NCBI GenBank assembly: GCA_944321925.1
Contig: CALUND010000010.1
Location: 17,508-81,507, forward strand
DNA length: 64,000 nt
Source: an uncultured Rikenellaceae bacterium
GTDB taxonomy: Bacteria; Bacteroidota; Bacteroidia; Bacteroidales; Rikenellaceae
Direction of reading: 5' to 3'
Part shown: positions 34,408 through 44,397 of the stretch, piece after piece
Layout of the letters: each line of letters starts with the position of its first letter
How positions within the stretch are numbered: the first letter of the stretch is position 1
Translations under genes and position numbers: made by a program
Notes under the pieces: generated by a model
What the model was told of the DNA's origin: nothing
The model's database searches: none
The model's input: only the letters and a program-made list of their open reading frames with translations

Positions 34408-35676
34408 ATGAAGAAGTTGATTGTCTTATTAAATATCTTCTTATGGGCATATCAATTATATGCTCAGGAAAATCTTCATGCCTGTGTTCAACCTTGCATC
34501 TTTAAAGACAGTGTATCATATCAACAAAAACAGGCTGACAGTATACTGGTCGTTGTCGGTCGATTCCTCACCCCCGTCATTTTCGATGTCAACAGATACC
34601 GTATCCGGACAACACCGCAACTGAAAGATGCCATTGATTCGATCCTAAAGAGCCCAAAAACGCTCGCTCGGATATGGATCAAGGGAAGTGCTTCTCCCGA
34701 GGGATCCTCGGAATGGAACCGAAAGCTGGGTCAATACCGGTCGGAAGCTCTGGCCGACTACATCGTCCGAGAAACCGGATTGGATTACAGCCTGTTCCAT
34801 ATATGCAACCTGGGAGAGGATTGGAAATTATTGGAAGAGGCATTGGAGAAGCGTCCGGATTTTCCGAACAGAGAACGTATTCAAGCAATTCTGTCCGAGG
34901 AGCAGGATAACGAAATCCGTAAGCAAAAAATAGGGAAGCTCGATGGAGGAAAAACGTGGCGGAGATTGATCGATGAACTGTTTCCTCCATTAAGAAATGC
35001 TCGCATGGCCATTGTATCGGCTTATCCCAAACAGCTCCCGATCGCATCCGGGATTACACGAGAGATGCGGCCGGTTGTTCCGATGCTTCCCTGTGATTTA
35101 CTGCCTAAAACCATCCCCACGACAGTTAGCAAGCCCAAAGACTCGAAATGGAGCATTGCGATTAAAAATAATCTGCTGTTCGATCTGTTGTTGGTTGCGA
35201 ATCTGGGGTTGGAGGTTAGTCCGTGGACGCATTGGTCTTTCGACATCCCGGTATGGTATTCTCCTTACGACATCTCGTCGACCCGCAACATTCGTCTGCT
35301 GGCCGTACAACCCGAGATCCGTTGGTGGTCCAAAAAGGCGATGGTCGGACATTTTGTCGGTCTGCATACCCATGTCGCCGGGTTTAATATTGCGCTGAAT
35401 GATGATACGCGCTATCAGGATCCCAATCACGCCCTTTGGGGCTTGGGATTGAGTTATGGCTATGCCTTGTCGCTCGGTAAAAGCAAACATTGGGGATTGG
35501 AATTTACGATTGGAGCCGGATTTGCCCGGTATCAATATGACGCTTATCGGAATGAAAACAACGGCCAGAAATTCAAATCGGGGTCGGGTTGTTATTGGGG
35601 TATTACTCGTGCCGGCGTGACACTCTCATACAAATGGATACTTTCCAAAAAGAACCGGAAAAACGGAGAGTCATGA
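34408..35676 (+). CDS. OmpA/DUF3575-like outer-membrane protein
   Basis: A 422-residue protein with a signal peptide (MKKLIVLLNIFLWAYQLYA). The first half resembles an OmpA peptidoglycan-binding fold: FDVNRYRIRTTPQLKDAIDSIL and ARIWIKGSASPEGSSEWNRKLGQYRSEALADYIV, although the usual loop is divergent. The second half (residues about 245-415) is a DUF3575-type barrel: IKNNLLFDLLLVANLGLEVSPWTHWSFDIPVWYSPYD, ending RAGVTLSYKWI. Proteins of this type commonly begin Bacteroidetes fimbrial-type operons and may be the envelope anchor or assembly partner. Its stop overlaps the next ATG (ATGA), so the three genes are coupled. Confidence 0.8.
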   Translation: MKKLIVLLNIFLWAYQLYAQENLHACVQPCIFKDSVSYQQKQADSILVVVGRFLTPVIFDVNRYRIRTTPQLKDAIDSILKSPKTLARIWIKGSASPEGSSEWNRKLGQYRSEALADYIVRETGLDYSLFHICNLGEDWKLLEEALEKRPDFPNRERIQAILSEEQDNEIRKQKIGKLDGGKTWRRLIDELFPPLRNARMAIVSAYPKQLPIASGITREMRPVVPMLPCDLLPKTIPTTVSKPKDSKWSIAIKNNLLFDLLLVANLGLEVSPWTHWSFDIPVWYSPYDISSTRNIRLLAVQPEIRWWSKKAMVGHFVGLHTHVAGFNIALNDDTRYQDPNHALWGLGLSYGYALSLGKSKHWGLEFTIGAGFARYQYDAYRNENNGQKFKSGSGCYWGITRAGVTLSYKWILSKKNRKNGES

Positions 35677-36761
35677 GAATGTTCTGCATATACATATTGT
35701 TGGCAAGCAGCCTTCTTGCCTTGTGGGTTTCCTGCGATGCGACCATACACGAATATCCCGCAACGGAAAAGAGTGTTGTGGTTTTGCTTGAACTGAATAC
35801 CGATCGAACTCCTCCGCGGTATTACAAAGAACTGAACTACGACAACACGGGTAATTATGAAGAAACTGAACTTGAAGCCAATTTATCAGAGAGCTATATT
35901 CCGGACGAGCGTCTCGACATGCGTCTTGTTACCGAGCTGTATCAAATAGAGTCTCCGGAGGATAAGATTGACAAGGGGGTCCTTGTCGCTCGTCGTGAAA
36001 TTGCGGTAGATCGCTTGAAAGAAGCACCTCAAGACACCTTGCAGTTTCAGGTTCCGGCAGGGATTTACCGGGCCTTGACATGGGCTGATTACACGTTGAA
36101 AGACAATACGAGCGATTGGCATTTCAAAACCGAAAAACTGGATGCCGTAGAAGTCGATGTGGATCACAAACCACAGAATAATCACCACAAGAATTCAGCA
36201 GCGGGAAGTTGTAATTTCTCGGTGGTTTTCGATCAGAGCAGAAAGGGTAATCCAATTATTCTGAGTGAAAGACGAGCCGAAACGACGTCCGACCATATCG
36301 TGCCGGTACAGTTGGAAAGAGCCGTTGGACGGTTTCGGTTGTGGGCAACCGATCTGCAGGAATTTTTAAATAGCGGAAATCGGATAGAAGAGCTTCGGAT
36401 TCAAATCATTTATAAGCAATATATCAGTGCCGGTTACAATGTCGATACGGAAACCCCGAATCGTTTTGTCTCCACACGCACCATGGAAACTACGCCCACA
36501 ACCCTCGCAGAAGATGGGTGCGTGTTGTTGGCCTATGATTACGTGCTGACGTCGAGCAATAAGGAGGATCACGTATTGGTCGATGTCTTTGTTTATGATG
36601 GAGATAAGGAACTGAACCATTATCAAGACATTACTATTCCACTACAGAGAAACCGGGAAACAGTGGTCAAGGGGCCCTTTTTGACAAAAAAAATCGGTAG
36701 CGGAGATATCGGTATTGCCGACGATTTCGATGATGAGTTCGTAGTGGTAATTCCCGACTAA
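35673..36761 (+). CDS. Fimbrillin-operon lipoprotein (DUF6562-like)
   Basis: A 362-residue protein with a lipoprotein signal (MRMFCIYILLASSLLALWVSC, Cys21). The mature part starts DATIHEYPATEKSVVVLLELNTDRTPPRYYKEL, has DTLQFQVPAGIYRALTWADYTLKDN (an immunoglobulin-like strand pair ending WAD) and later VPVQLERAVGRFRLWATDLQEFL, as in fimbrillin accessory lipoproteins. The start is fixed by ATGA overlap with the preceding stop; the longer in-frame start at 35589 would bury the signal. Probably an anchor or accessory subunit. Exact family name is from memory. Confidence 0.7.
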   Translation: MRMFCIYILLASSLLALWVSCDATIHEYPATEKSVVVLLELNTDRTPPRYYKELNYDNTGNYEETELEANLSESYIPDERLDMRLVTELYQIESPEDKIDKGVLVARREIAVDRLKEAPQDTLQFQVPAGIYRALTWADYTLKDNTSDWHFKTEKLDAVEVDVDHKPQNNHHKNSAAGSCNFSVVFDQSRKGNPIILSERRAETTSDHIVPVQLERAVGRFRLWATDLQEFLNSGNRIEELRIQIIYKQYISAGYNVDTETPNRFVSTRTMETTPTTLAEDGCVLLAYDYVLTSSNKEDHVLVDVFVYDGDKELNHYQDITIPLQRNRETVVKGPFLTKKIGSGDIGIADDFDDEFVVVIPD

Positions 36762-36800
36762 AAAACGATCAAATCAATCTATTAAATAAAACAATAAATT

Positions 36801-38708
36801 ATGAGAAAAGTTTGCAGATTGTTGCTGGGATGTATAACAGGATTCGTACTCTCGGCTTGTTCCCAGGAGCTGGACCAACCGGGTCTCAATCCTGCTGGGA
36901 ATTTGGTGCGTATTCAGCTCGATGCTCCGGAAGCGATGCAGTTGACACGCAGTGCTGACGGCACCAATAGCGCGAAAGGTGGTCTGACGAATGTCGATTG
37001 GTCTCAACATGACCTGCGTTACCAGCTTGCCGTTTATTCGGCCGACGGTACAGAGGTGCTTGTCGCTCCTCAATCGAAAGTATATGACACATACAGTCCC
37101 GCCACCTTCGAATTTCGGCTGACCCCCAACAGCACCTACAAATTCGTTGCCTGGGCCGATTTTGTCGCACAGGGATCAACCGAAGACCTACATTACAACA
37201 CGGCTGATTTCAACAATATCTCGATCATAACCGACGCCGACCGGGATAAAAAGATCAACAATGAAAGCCGCGATGCCTTTTTCATCACGAAAAATATCGA
37301 AATCGGCCAGACACTCAATGAGTCGCTGACTCTGAAACGGCCTTTCGCCAAAATACGTATCATCACGACCGACTGGGATGACAACAACCGAGGCATTGCC
37401 AAACCGGATAATTTCAAGATCAGCTATTATGACTGCAAGCGTTTTTCCGGTCTGAACGCCGTAAGCGGAGAGGCTGTCGGAGAAACAGATGCAACGGCAT
37501 CGACGGAGTATACTGCAGCGATTGCAGTGAATGAAACCGGGGGTAAATTTTATGCCAAGGGATATGATACCACGGCAACCTACCGGACGCTGATCGTCGA
37601 CTATCTGCTGGCCACGCCGGAACAGCAGGCCATTCACTTCAAACTCGATATGTTGGCCGGTGCAACTCCTGTCATCAGTCGGGATTTTACGACCAACATC
37701 CCTGTCCAACGAAACTACCTGACCACCCTCATCGGAAATCTGCTATCGGTGAATGGATCGGTAACGATCGACATCGACGAAAATTTTGACGGCACAGACA
37801 ATACAATAGAGGTGAAAGACCCCCAATACATCACCTATACAGCCACTCAGGAGTTGGATTACAACAATCGTTTTGTGGGTAGTGATCTTGTGTTTGTTGC
37901 GGAGCAATGCACCTATAATACTGAAACGGGTGAGGGTAAATGGGCCTATACAGGGACGGTAACAGAGGTTGAATGGAGCGCATTCAATGGCGAAACTGCC
38001 CTGAAAAGCATTGTCCTTCCAGAAGGCGTTACCACTATCGGCAGCAATGCTTTTAAAAACAGCAGCCTTGAGGCAATCACTCTTCCCGAGAGTCTCGAAG
38101 AAATTGCAGAATACGCTTTTTCAAAGACAAAATTAGTCGAGATCGTTATTCCGGCCAATGTGGAACTATTGGGAAGTTCGGCATTTCAAGGAGCATCAAG
38201 TCCAATTTCTCCTCTGAAAAAGGTTGTTTTCGAAGGGAACAAAATTCAAACTATTGATATATGTACATTCCAGGACTGCCAGAATCTGCAGGAGGTCAAA
38301 TTGCCGGAAAGCCTGATAACTATCAAATTCAATGCATTCTTAAGATGTTATGCACTGGAAGAAATTACGATACCCGATGCTGTTACCGTCATTGAAAAAC
38401 AGGTTTTCAGCCAGTGTGAGGCACTAAAGAGAGTTAATCTCGGCACTCAACTCGAATCGATTGGGAATCATGCCTTCAATGAGTGCTTGGCATTGGAAAC
38501 CATTATATGCCCTGATGAGACACCGGCGACATTGGGTGAAGAAGTTTTCCCGGTTTCAGATGGTTGGGATTATACTGCGGATTATAAGATCTATGTTCCG
38601 GATGCACAACTCAATACCTACCGGACTTCATGGTCCGCTTATTGGGATGCATCATCCTGGGTACCGACACAAGTCATCTACCCAATGAGTGATATGCCTA
38701 TCGAATAA
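36801..38708 (+). CDS. Fimbrillin-like lipoprotein with C-terminal leucine-rich repeats
   Basis: A 635-residue protein with lipoprotein signal (LLLGCITGFVLSAC). The N-terminal part (about 25-355) is fimbrillin/DUF6562-like: VRIQLDAPEAMQLTRSADGT, FEFRLTPNSTYKFVAWADF, LTLKRPFAKIRIITTDWD, RNYLTTLIGNLLSVNGSVTIDI. From about 370 it has LRR_5 (BspA-type) repeats: LKSIVLPEGVTTIGSNAFKN, LEAITLPESLEEIAEYAFSK, LVEIVIPANVELLGSSAFQG, LQEVKLPESLITIKFNAFLR, LEEITIPDAVTVIEKQVFSQ, LKRVNLGTQLESIGNHAFNE. BspA repeats mediate binding to host or bacterial proteins. The fusion suggests a tip adhesin. It is the last gene of the operon and is followed by a terminator. Confidence 0.8.
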   Translation: MRKVCRLLLGCITGFVLSACSQELDQPGLNPAGNLVRIQLDAPEAMQLTRSADGTNSAKGGLTNVDWSQHDLRYQLAVYSADGTEVLVAPQSKVYDTYSPATFEFRLTPNSTYKFVAWADFVAQGSTEDLHYNTADFNNISIITDADRDKKINNESRDAFFITKNIEIGQTLNESLTLKRPFAKIRIITTDWDDNNRGIAKPDNFKISYYDCKRFSGLNAVSGEAVGETDATASTEYTAAIAVNETGGKFYAKGYDTTATYRTLIVDYLLATPEQQAIHFKLDMLAGATPVISRDFTTNIPVQRNYLTTLIGNLLSVNGSVTIDIDENFDGTDNTIEVKDPQYITYTATQELDYNNRFVGSDLVFVAEQCTYNTETGEGKWAYTGTVTEVEWSAFNGETALKSIVLPEGVTTIGSNAFKNSSLEAITLPESLEEIAEYAFSKTKLVEIVIPANVELLGSSAFQGASSPISPLKKVVFEGNKIQTIDICTFQDCQNLQEVKLPESLITIKFNAFLRCYALEEITIPDAVTVIEKQVFSQCEALKRVNLGTQLESIGNHAFNECLALETIICPDETPATLGEEVFPVSDGWDYTADYKIYVPDAQLNTYRTSWSAYWDASSWVPTQVIYPMSDMPIE

Positions 38709-38727
38709 CGATAGATGTTCATCGTCC

Positions 38728-38770
38728 AAATTTTTCCCAGACCGTATTAAGATATGGTCTGGGAATTTTT
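38728..38770 (+). terminator. Terminator of the fimbrillin-like operon
   Basis: TTTTTCCCAGACC / GGTCTGGGAATTTTT arms with a 12-base loop, 20 bases after the stop. Confidence 0.85.
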
Positions 38771-39303
38771 ATGCAATAATGGCAACTCTATTATCTGCTC
38801 AAACGTTGAATAACCTTTTTGGAACAGAGAACGTCCAAATCTGGCAGAGTTATTTATCAAAACAGAATCCATTTCGCATTTTTATAATTCAAAACATATC
38901 CTGTATGGTTGGGTAATAAGACCAATGTCTGAACAAGTTTATCTATTACAACATAGAGCATTTAAAATCATCCGAAATTTTGTACATTTATATTCAGAAT
39001 TGATCTGCGATCATCTCATTCAGGAGATTCATATCATGGCCAATCTTGGACCTGGTAATTTTGGCATAAACTTGAGAAGAAATTTTGCAATTTCACAAAA
39101 GCAAGTAAACGCAGAATATATTACGAACCGACCTTTATCAAGTCATCATTCGTACCGCTTATTACCAAAAGTAGAACAAGTGATCCGTAGCGAGCAGCCC
39201 CATCCCGACCGGCGTTTTATACGCTATTACTCCTCCCCTAATTTTCTAAGGTTACTCCAAGTTATTGGAAAACGACCTTCATTTTTTATTTCCGCACCAA
39301 CGG
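38771..39303. other. AT-rich gap, no gene recognised
   Basis: A 150-codon plus frame (38925-39377) runs into the lptD 3' end and looks like chance. I find no domain, signal or RNA pattern. Composition returns to core type only inside lptD. Confidence 0.45.
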
Positions 39304-42111
39304 CTAATCGTCGCCCAAGCTGTCGAAACGGCTGCTCGACTTGTCGTACTTCAAATCGGAAAGCATGGACGATTTGACCTGAATATTGAAACTCCAGCTC
39401 TTGAAGGCCCCGATCGGATACCACTGGAACGACATCTGCCAACAATGCAGGTCACGGGTCAACGTAATGGCGCTGGCCGAAAGTTTCCGGGTCTGGAAGT
39501 CGTATCCGCCGCTGAACGTGATACCCCATTTGGGCGTCAGGTTCACGCTGCCATTGAACCCTACCGTCTGCGTAACGGTCTGCTTGATACCCGTATTGGC
39601 ATACGAAAGCGAATAGTTAATACCCAGGTTCCACGGGATATTGAAATCGTAGTAACTCGTGACCATCATCCTGCGACGCAATTCGTAATCCATCGGATAG
39701 TTCAGGTTGAACGGATTGACGTAAGCCGATTCATAGGCTCCGCTGTTGATGTCGTTGATCGCCGGCTGATCCGACTTTTTGTTGTTGAACGTATAGCCGA
39801 ACGAGGTGCTCGCCGTAGCGATTCGGCCGAACTTGCCGTGCCCCACATTGAACTGATTGATCCGGCGCCCCTGCTCATTGACTTTGTAGAGATCCCACGT
39901 GGCATTGATATTCAGACCCAGGTTGCCATAGAGCGTCGTACGCAAGTTGAGCTGAATGATCGAAAGGTTGAGCGAATCGGCGATGAAGTTGTAACTGCCG
40001 CTGGCTCTCAGGTTATCGATCACCTTGATCTTCTTGTATCCGCTCGTGTCGGTCCGGCTGCGCACCTTCATCTCCACGTTGTTATCGAGACTGAAGGTCA
40101 GCGAAGCCTGCTCGCCACGTCCCGGGACACCGTTGATTCCGCCACTATAGGGCGAATAGACCGTCACCCGACCCGTAGAGTCGCTCTGGATATTCTCATA
40201 AAAGCCGTACTTCAGATCGCCGAAGTTCGGCGTATAGCTCAAACCGAGTGAAGGGGTCATCACGTGACGAATCGCCTTGATGATCGGATTTTTCCCCTTG
40301 AACTGGAACATACCGTAGACCTTCGTATTGAACGAAGCGGATGTCGAGTAGTTGTAGACCCGATAAAAACCGAACTCCTTCTCCAGTTCGACCACCTTCA
40401 ACTCCACCGGATCCCACTCCTGGCGCGTCCGGGAGAAATACCAGCGTTCGGTATAGTTGAACGAAGTGGAGAGATTGAGGTACTTGAATATCGTCCACGA
40501 AGCGGAGACCGGAATTTTATGGATCACACCGTTCCGCATCTCCATGAGGGTCTCTTTCGTAAACAGATCGCGCTCTTTGGCCGTCACCGAATTGGAGAGT
40601 TGCATCGAATAGCTGAGCGATATTTTTTCGTACCACTTGGCCTTTCCGATCGCCTCCTTGCGCTGGAAAGGATTGATCCGCGTCATGTTGAACGAAAGGT
40701 TCGGGAAGGAGATCATGATCGTGGAGTCACGCGAGTTTTGCGAATGCTGAATGTTGGTCGACAGGGAGAAGGGCGTACCAGCCCAGTTTTTCGAATAGGA
40801 GATCGAAGAGTTGGTCTGCGTATTGAGGAAATCCTGCAGGTTGTTCGCTGCATACTGGTTATAACCGGAGGTGGAGAAGTTCACATTCGCCGCAAAGGTC
40901 GAGTTGGGCCGGAACTTGGGGTCCTGCTGGTGAGTCCAGTTGATCTGGAAGTTTCCCGAACTGATACGGTCCGATCCCCCCTTCTCTCCCATCACCGTCC
41001 GGGCATAATTGGCGGAGAACGTGCCGTTGTACTTGTAGCGTTTCACATAGGAGGAGCGTGCGGAAGCCTCCCACGAGCCGAGCGTATAGATTCCCGCCAA
41101 CAGGGTCAGGTCGGCATAATCTCCAAAGGTAAAGTAGTATCCGCCGTCACGCAGGAAAAAGCCCCGTCGGCTCTCCTCGCCATAGGTCGGCATGATGAAT
41201 CCCGACTGAGGTCCGCTGCTGATCGGGAAAAATCCCCCCGGCACCCCGAGGAAATAGATCGGGACATCCTCCATTACGAAATAGGCAGGTCCGGTGATCA
41301 CCTTTTTGCCAGGGATCACCTTGGCCTTGGTCATTTCGATGTAGAAGTGGGGATGTTCAAGGTTGTCGCAGGTCGTATACTTGCCGTGTGCCATGTTGAT
41401 CGTGTTGTCGCTCATCTTCTTGATCGAACGACCCAACAGATAGCCCTCCCCATCCTGTGTGGCGGCTCCTTTGATCTTCGCCTTGCCGGACCCCATGTTG
41501 TAGGTGATGGTGTCCATCGTGTAATTCGAGCCGCCCTGATTGAACTCCGGACGCGTGGCAACACCTGCCGTATCGAGTTTGCCGTAGGCATAAATCTGCT
41601 TGGTGTCCATGCTCAGACGCATGTAGTCGGCCTTGAGCTGCATGTTCTGGTACTTCAGATCGCCCTGGTTGTAGATATGGACCTGTTTCAGACGTACGTC
41701 GTAGATGAGCGAGTCCTTGTTCTTCTCCTCGATGATGTCATCGAAGAACGAACGTTTCTTCTTTTTCACAGGAGCGGTCGTATCGACGGCCAATAACATC
41801 GTGTCGGCCGACAACGAAAGCGACGAAGGATCGGGCAACAACACCGAATCCACCGCAGGCACAGAGTCGCGACGACCGTTATCCCGACGCTCCCCACTTC
41901 GTCGTTCCGCATCCCGACGCTGTCGGGATTCGCGACGGACCTGACGGAGCGAATCGCGAGAAGAGAGGGTGAGCGTATCCTCCAATGCAATCGAGATCAC
42001 TTCGGAAGCACGGGAAACCCCGGCCGAAGAGTGAGGAAAAAGAAATCCTGCCGACAGCAAAACCATAAAAAGCGCCGGCAAGACCCTGTATTTTTTCGCC
42101 CTGTTACTCAA
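39304..42111 (-). CDS. lptD: LPS-assembly protein LptD-like outer-membrane barrel
   Basis: About 935 residues. A signal (YRVLPALFMVLLSAGFLFPHSSA) is followed by an Arg/Ser-rich low-complexity stretch, then an OstA-type beta-jellyroll (KDSLIYDVRLKQVHIYNQGDLKYQNMQLKADYMRLSMDTKQIYAYGK) and GPAYFVMEDVPIYFLGVPGGFFPISSGPQSGFIMPTYG at the plug/barrel junction. A long aromatic-rich barrel follows. This is the Bacteroidetes LptD layout. Role: final insertion of lipopolysaccharide into the outer leaflet with LptE. The start at 42111 is a TTG, giving a positively charged n-region; the ATG at 42066 is the alternative. Confidence 0.88.
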   Translation of the reverse strand: MSNRAKKYRVLPALFMVLLSAGFLFPHSSAGVSRASEVISIALEDTLTLSSRDSLRQVRRESRQRRDAERRSGERRDNGRRDSVPAVDSVLLPDPSSLSLSADTMLLAVDTTAPVKKKKRSFFDDIIEEKNKDSLIYDVRLKQVHIYNQGDLKYQNMQLKADYMRLSMDTKQIYAYGKLDTAGVATRPEFNQGGSNYTMDTITYNMGSGKAKIKGAATQDGEGYLLGRSIKKMSDNTINMAHGKYTTCDNLEHPHFYIEMTKAKVIPGKKVITGPAYFVMEDVPIYFLGVPGGFFPISSGPQSGFIMPTYGEESRRGFFLRDGGYYFTFGDYADLTLLAGIYTLGSWEASARSSYVKRYKYNGTFSANYARTVMGEKGGSDRISSGNFQINWTHQQDPKFRPNSTFAANVNFSTSGYNQYAANNLQDFLNTQTNSSISYSKNWAGTPFSLSTNIQHSQNSRDSTIMISFPNLSFNMTRINPFQRKEAIGKAKWYEKISLSYSMQLSNSVTAKERDLFTKETLMEMRNGVIHKIPVSASWTIFKYLNLSTSFNYTERWYFSRTRQEWDPVELKVVELEKEFGFYRVYNYSTSASFNTKVYGMFQFKGKNPIIKAIRHVMTPSLGLSYTPNFGDLKYGFYENIQSDSTGRVTVYSPYSGGINGVPGRGEQASLTFSLDNNVEMKVRSRTDTSGYKKIKVIDNLRASGSYNFIADSLNLSIIQLNLRTTLYGNLGLNINATWDLYKVNEQGRRINQFNVGHGKFGRIATASTSFGYTFNNKKSDQPAINDINSGAYESAYVNPFNLNYPMDYELRRRMMVTSYYDFNIPWNLGINYSLSYANTGIKQTVTQTVGFNGSVNLTPKWGITFSGGYDFQTRKLSASAITLTRDLHCWQMSFQWYPIGAFKSWSFNIQVKSSMLSDLKYDKSSSRFDSLGDD

Positions 42112-42130
42112 TTTTTCCGAAAAAAAACGC

Positions 42131-42138
42131 TACCTTTG
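42131..42138 (+). promoter_or_regulatory. -7 box for the amidase-mlaD operon
   Basis: TACCTTTG on the plus strand, in the short divergent region with lptD, 108 bases before the amidase ATG. Confidence 0.5.
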
Positions 42139-42246
42139 CCGACAAAGTCGGCAAAAACCCCGGAACAGATTGGTTGCCTTTGCAATAAATCTTCCGTTTC
42201 GCCGACAAAAATAGGTAATTTTTCGCAGATACCCTTTCGTGACGGA

Positions 42247-43374
42247 ATGAATCTTTCCACAAAGACCCTTTTGTTTGCAATAACGACATTCGTTGTCGGA
42301 TTGTTGTGCAGCAACGTCTCCGCCCAACACAATCCGAACGGCATACGGACCGTGGTGATCGACCCGGGACACGGAGGCAAAGACCCCGGAGCCGTACGGG
42401 GCAAGTATTTGGAGAAAAATTTCAACCTCGCCGTGGCGCTGAAATTCGGGAAACTGATCGAAAAAAACCTTCCCGACGTAACGGTCAAATATACCCGCAC
42501 GACCGATGTCTATATCGGACTGATGGAGCGCGGCGACATCGCCAACAAGGCGGGGGCCGATCTTTTCATCTCGATCCACACCGATGCCGCCACCAATACA
42601 TCGGCCTCTGGGTCATCGACTTTCGTCATGGGTATGGACAAAAGCGAAGCCAACCTCCGCGAAGCGATGCGCGAAAACGACGTGGTGACCTACGAGGAGG
42701 ATTACACCACCAAATACGAAGGATACGTGCCGGGATCGACCGAGAGCTACATAATTTTTTCGCTCATGCAGTACGCTTACATGGATCAGAGCATGGTGTT
42801 TGCAGACCTCGTACAAAAACATTACCAACAGCAAACCCCCATGCGTAACCGAGGAACAGGCCAACGGCCCTATCTGGTGCTCTGGAAAACTGCCATGCCG
42901 AGCGTGTTGACCGAGATGGGCTTCATCTCCAACGACGCCGACCGACGCGTGCTCGCCTCGGAAGAGGGACAGGATAAAATCGCTCAGGCGCTTTTCAACG
43001 CCTTCAAAGAGTACAAAACCCGAGTCGAAGGAAATCGAAGCGAAAGTGCGGCCCCCGCAACGGGAAAAGAGTCTCCGAAGCGTGAACAGAAGGCCGAAAC
43101 GACGAAAACGACCGTGGAATATTGCGTCCAGCTCTGTTCCTCGAAAAGCCCCATCGCCACCAACAGTTCGCATTTCAAAAGCTACCGGGGCAAAGTGACC
43201 GAACGTCGTATCGACGGTTGGTACAAATACTACCTGGCCGGCTACTCCACCTTCGCCGAGGCGAAAAAAGCCCAAAACGCTGCCCGACGAAATTTCAAGG
43301 ATTGCTTCATCGTGGCATTCGAAGGGAACAACCCGATTTCGCTCGACGAAGCGCGGCGCAAAACCAAAGAATAA
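42247..43374 (+). CDS. N-acetylmuramoyl-L-alanine amidase with SPOR domain
   Basis: A 375-residue periplasmic hydrolase. The signal peptide MNLSTKTLLFAITTFVVGLLCSNVSA sets the start at 42247, since the open frame upstream (from 42031) crosses the -7 box. The Amidase_3 zinc motifs are VVIDPGHGGKDPGAV (first His), EKNFNLAVALKFG (Glu), LFISIHTDAA (His) and VLTEMGFISNDADRRVL (catalytic Glu). The C-terminal 80 residues (VEYCVQLCSSKSPI...YKYYLAGYSTFAEAKKAQNAARRNFKDCFIVAF) are a SPOR domain that binds denuded peptidoglycan at division sites. It splits septal wall and is followed closely by mlaD. Confidence 0.93.
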   Translation: MNLSTKTLLFAITTFVVGLLCSNVSAQHNPNGIRTVVIDPGHGGKDPGAVRGKYLEKNFNLAVALKFGKLIEKNLPDVTVKYTRTTDVYIGLMERGDIANKAGADLFISIHTDAATNTSASGSSTFVMGMDKSEANLREAMRENDVVTYEEDYTTKYEGYVPGSTESYIIFSLMQYAYMDQSMVFADLVQKHYQQQTPMRNRGTGQRPYLVLWKTAMPSVLTEMGFISNDADRRVLASEEGQDKIAQALFNAFKEYKTRVEGNRSESAAPATGKESPKREQKAETTKTTVEYCVQLCSSKSPIATNSSHFKSYRGKVTERRIDGWYKYYLAGYSTFAEAKKAQNAARRNFKDCFIVAFEGNNPISLDEARRKTKE

Positions 43375-43396
43375 CCAGTGAAAACAGCGTAAAACG

Positions 43397-44359
43397 ATGG
43401 ATAAAATCAATATCAAGCGGGAAGCGAAAATCGGGCTGTTCGCCCTGATCGTCATCGTGTGTTTCTACATGGGCATCAACTTCCTCAAAGGGAAAGACAT
43501 CTTCACGAAAGACATCACCTACTACGCCTATTACGACCAGGTGAACGGTCTGCAAAAGTCGTCGCCCGTACTGATGCGCGGCGTGAAGGTGGGCATCGTG
43601 AACAGCATCGATTTCGATCCGTCTGAAAACAGCGAAAAGGTGATCGTCTCGTTGTTGGTAAAGCACACCGTCGGCATCCCGTCCGACTCCTATGCCAGTC
43701 TCTTCAGCACCAACTTCATGGGCAGCAAAGCGATCGAGATCCATCCAGGCTCCTCCACAACCCTCCTCCAAAAGGGAGATTCGATTCCGACCCGCATCCA
43801 TAGCGACCTGTTCGAAAGCATGGGCCAAAATATCGGAACGACGATGGATGAGATCGACATCGCCATCAAACAACTGTCCACTACGCTCGAAACCGTCAAT
43901 ACCGTTCTCAACGAAAACGCCGATCCGCTGAAAGGCACGGTAGCCAACCTCGAATCGGTATCGGGACGCATCGACCGGCTGCTGGCCCAGGAAGACGACC
44001 ATATCCGCGAAATTCTCGCCGGCATGGGCTCCCTCGCCGAAAACCTCCGCAACAACTCCGACCGGATCGACCACATCATAGCCAACGTGGACGGAATCTG
44101 CGACACGCTCCGTCAAGCCGATCTGTACGGCGTGGTGAACAACCTTGCACTCACCATAGGCGAAATCAACAACCTTATCGCAGGCATCAACCGCGGCCAA
44201 GGATCGGTCGGACAACTCTTCACCAGCTCAGAGCTCCATTACTCGCTCGAAAGAGCCATGAACAGACTGGCGTCGCTGCTCGAGGACCTCGAACAACATC
44301 CCGAACGCTACGTTCAGTTCTCCCTCTTCGGACGCCGCGACAAGACGAAAAACAAATAG
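43397..44359 (+). CDS. mlaD: MlaD-family (MCE) lipid-transport protein
   Basis: A 320-residue protein with one N-terminal helix (IGLFALIVIVCFYMGINFL) and an MCE domain (DITYYAYYDQVNGLQKSSPVLMRGVKVGIVNSI, GSKAIEIHPGSS). A long helical/coiled-coil tail (DEIDIAIKQLSTTLETVNTVLNENADPLKGTVANLESVSGRIDRLLAQ...) could form a tunnel through the periplasm. The MCE ring moves phospholipids between membranes with an ABC transporter, whose genes (mlaE, mlaF) are not in this window. It is the second gene after the amidase, 22 bases on. Confidence 0.88.
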   Translation: MDKINIKREAKIGLFALIVIVCFYMGINFLKGKDIFTKDITYYAYYDQVNGLQKSSPVLMRGVKVGIVNSIDFDPSENSEKVIVSLLVKHTVGIPSDSYASLFSTNFMGSKAIEIHPGSSTTLLQKGDSIPTRIHSDLFESMGQNIGTTMDEIDIAIKQLSTTLETVNTVLNENADPLKGTVANLESVSGRIDRLLAQEDDHIREILAGMGSLAENLRNNSDRIDHIIANVDGICDTLRQADLYGVVNNLALTIGEINNLIAGINRGQGSVGQLFTSSELHYSLERAMNRLASLLEDLEQHPERYVQFSLFGRRDKTKNK

Positions 44360-44397
44360 CGATCTCCTATCCTGATCTCCTATCCTTAAGAGGCGAA

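Noticed and set aside
38925..39377. A 150-codon plus frame after the fimbrillin-like operon
   Set aside because: Its second half is antisense to the end of lptD and no motif, signal or start context supports it.
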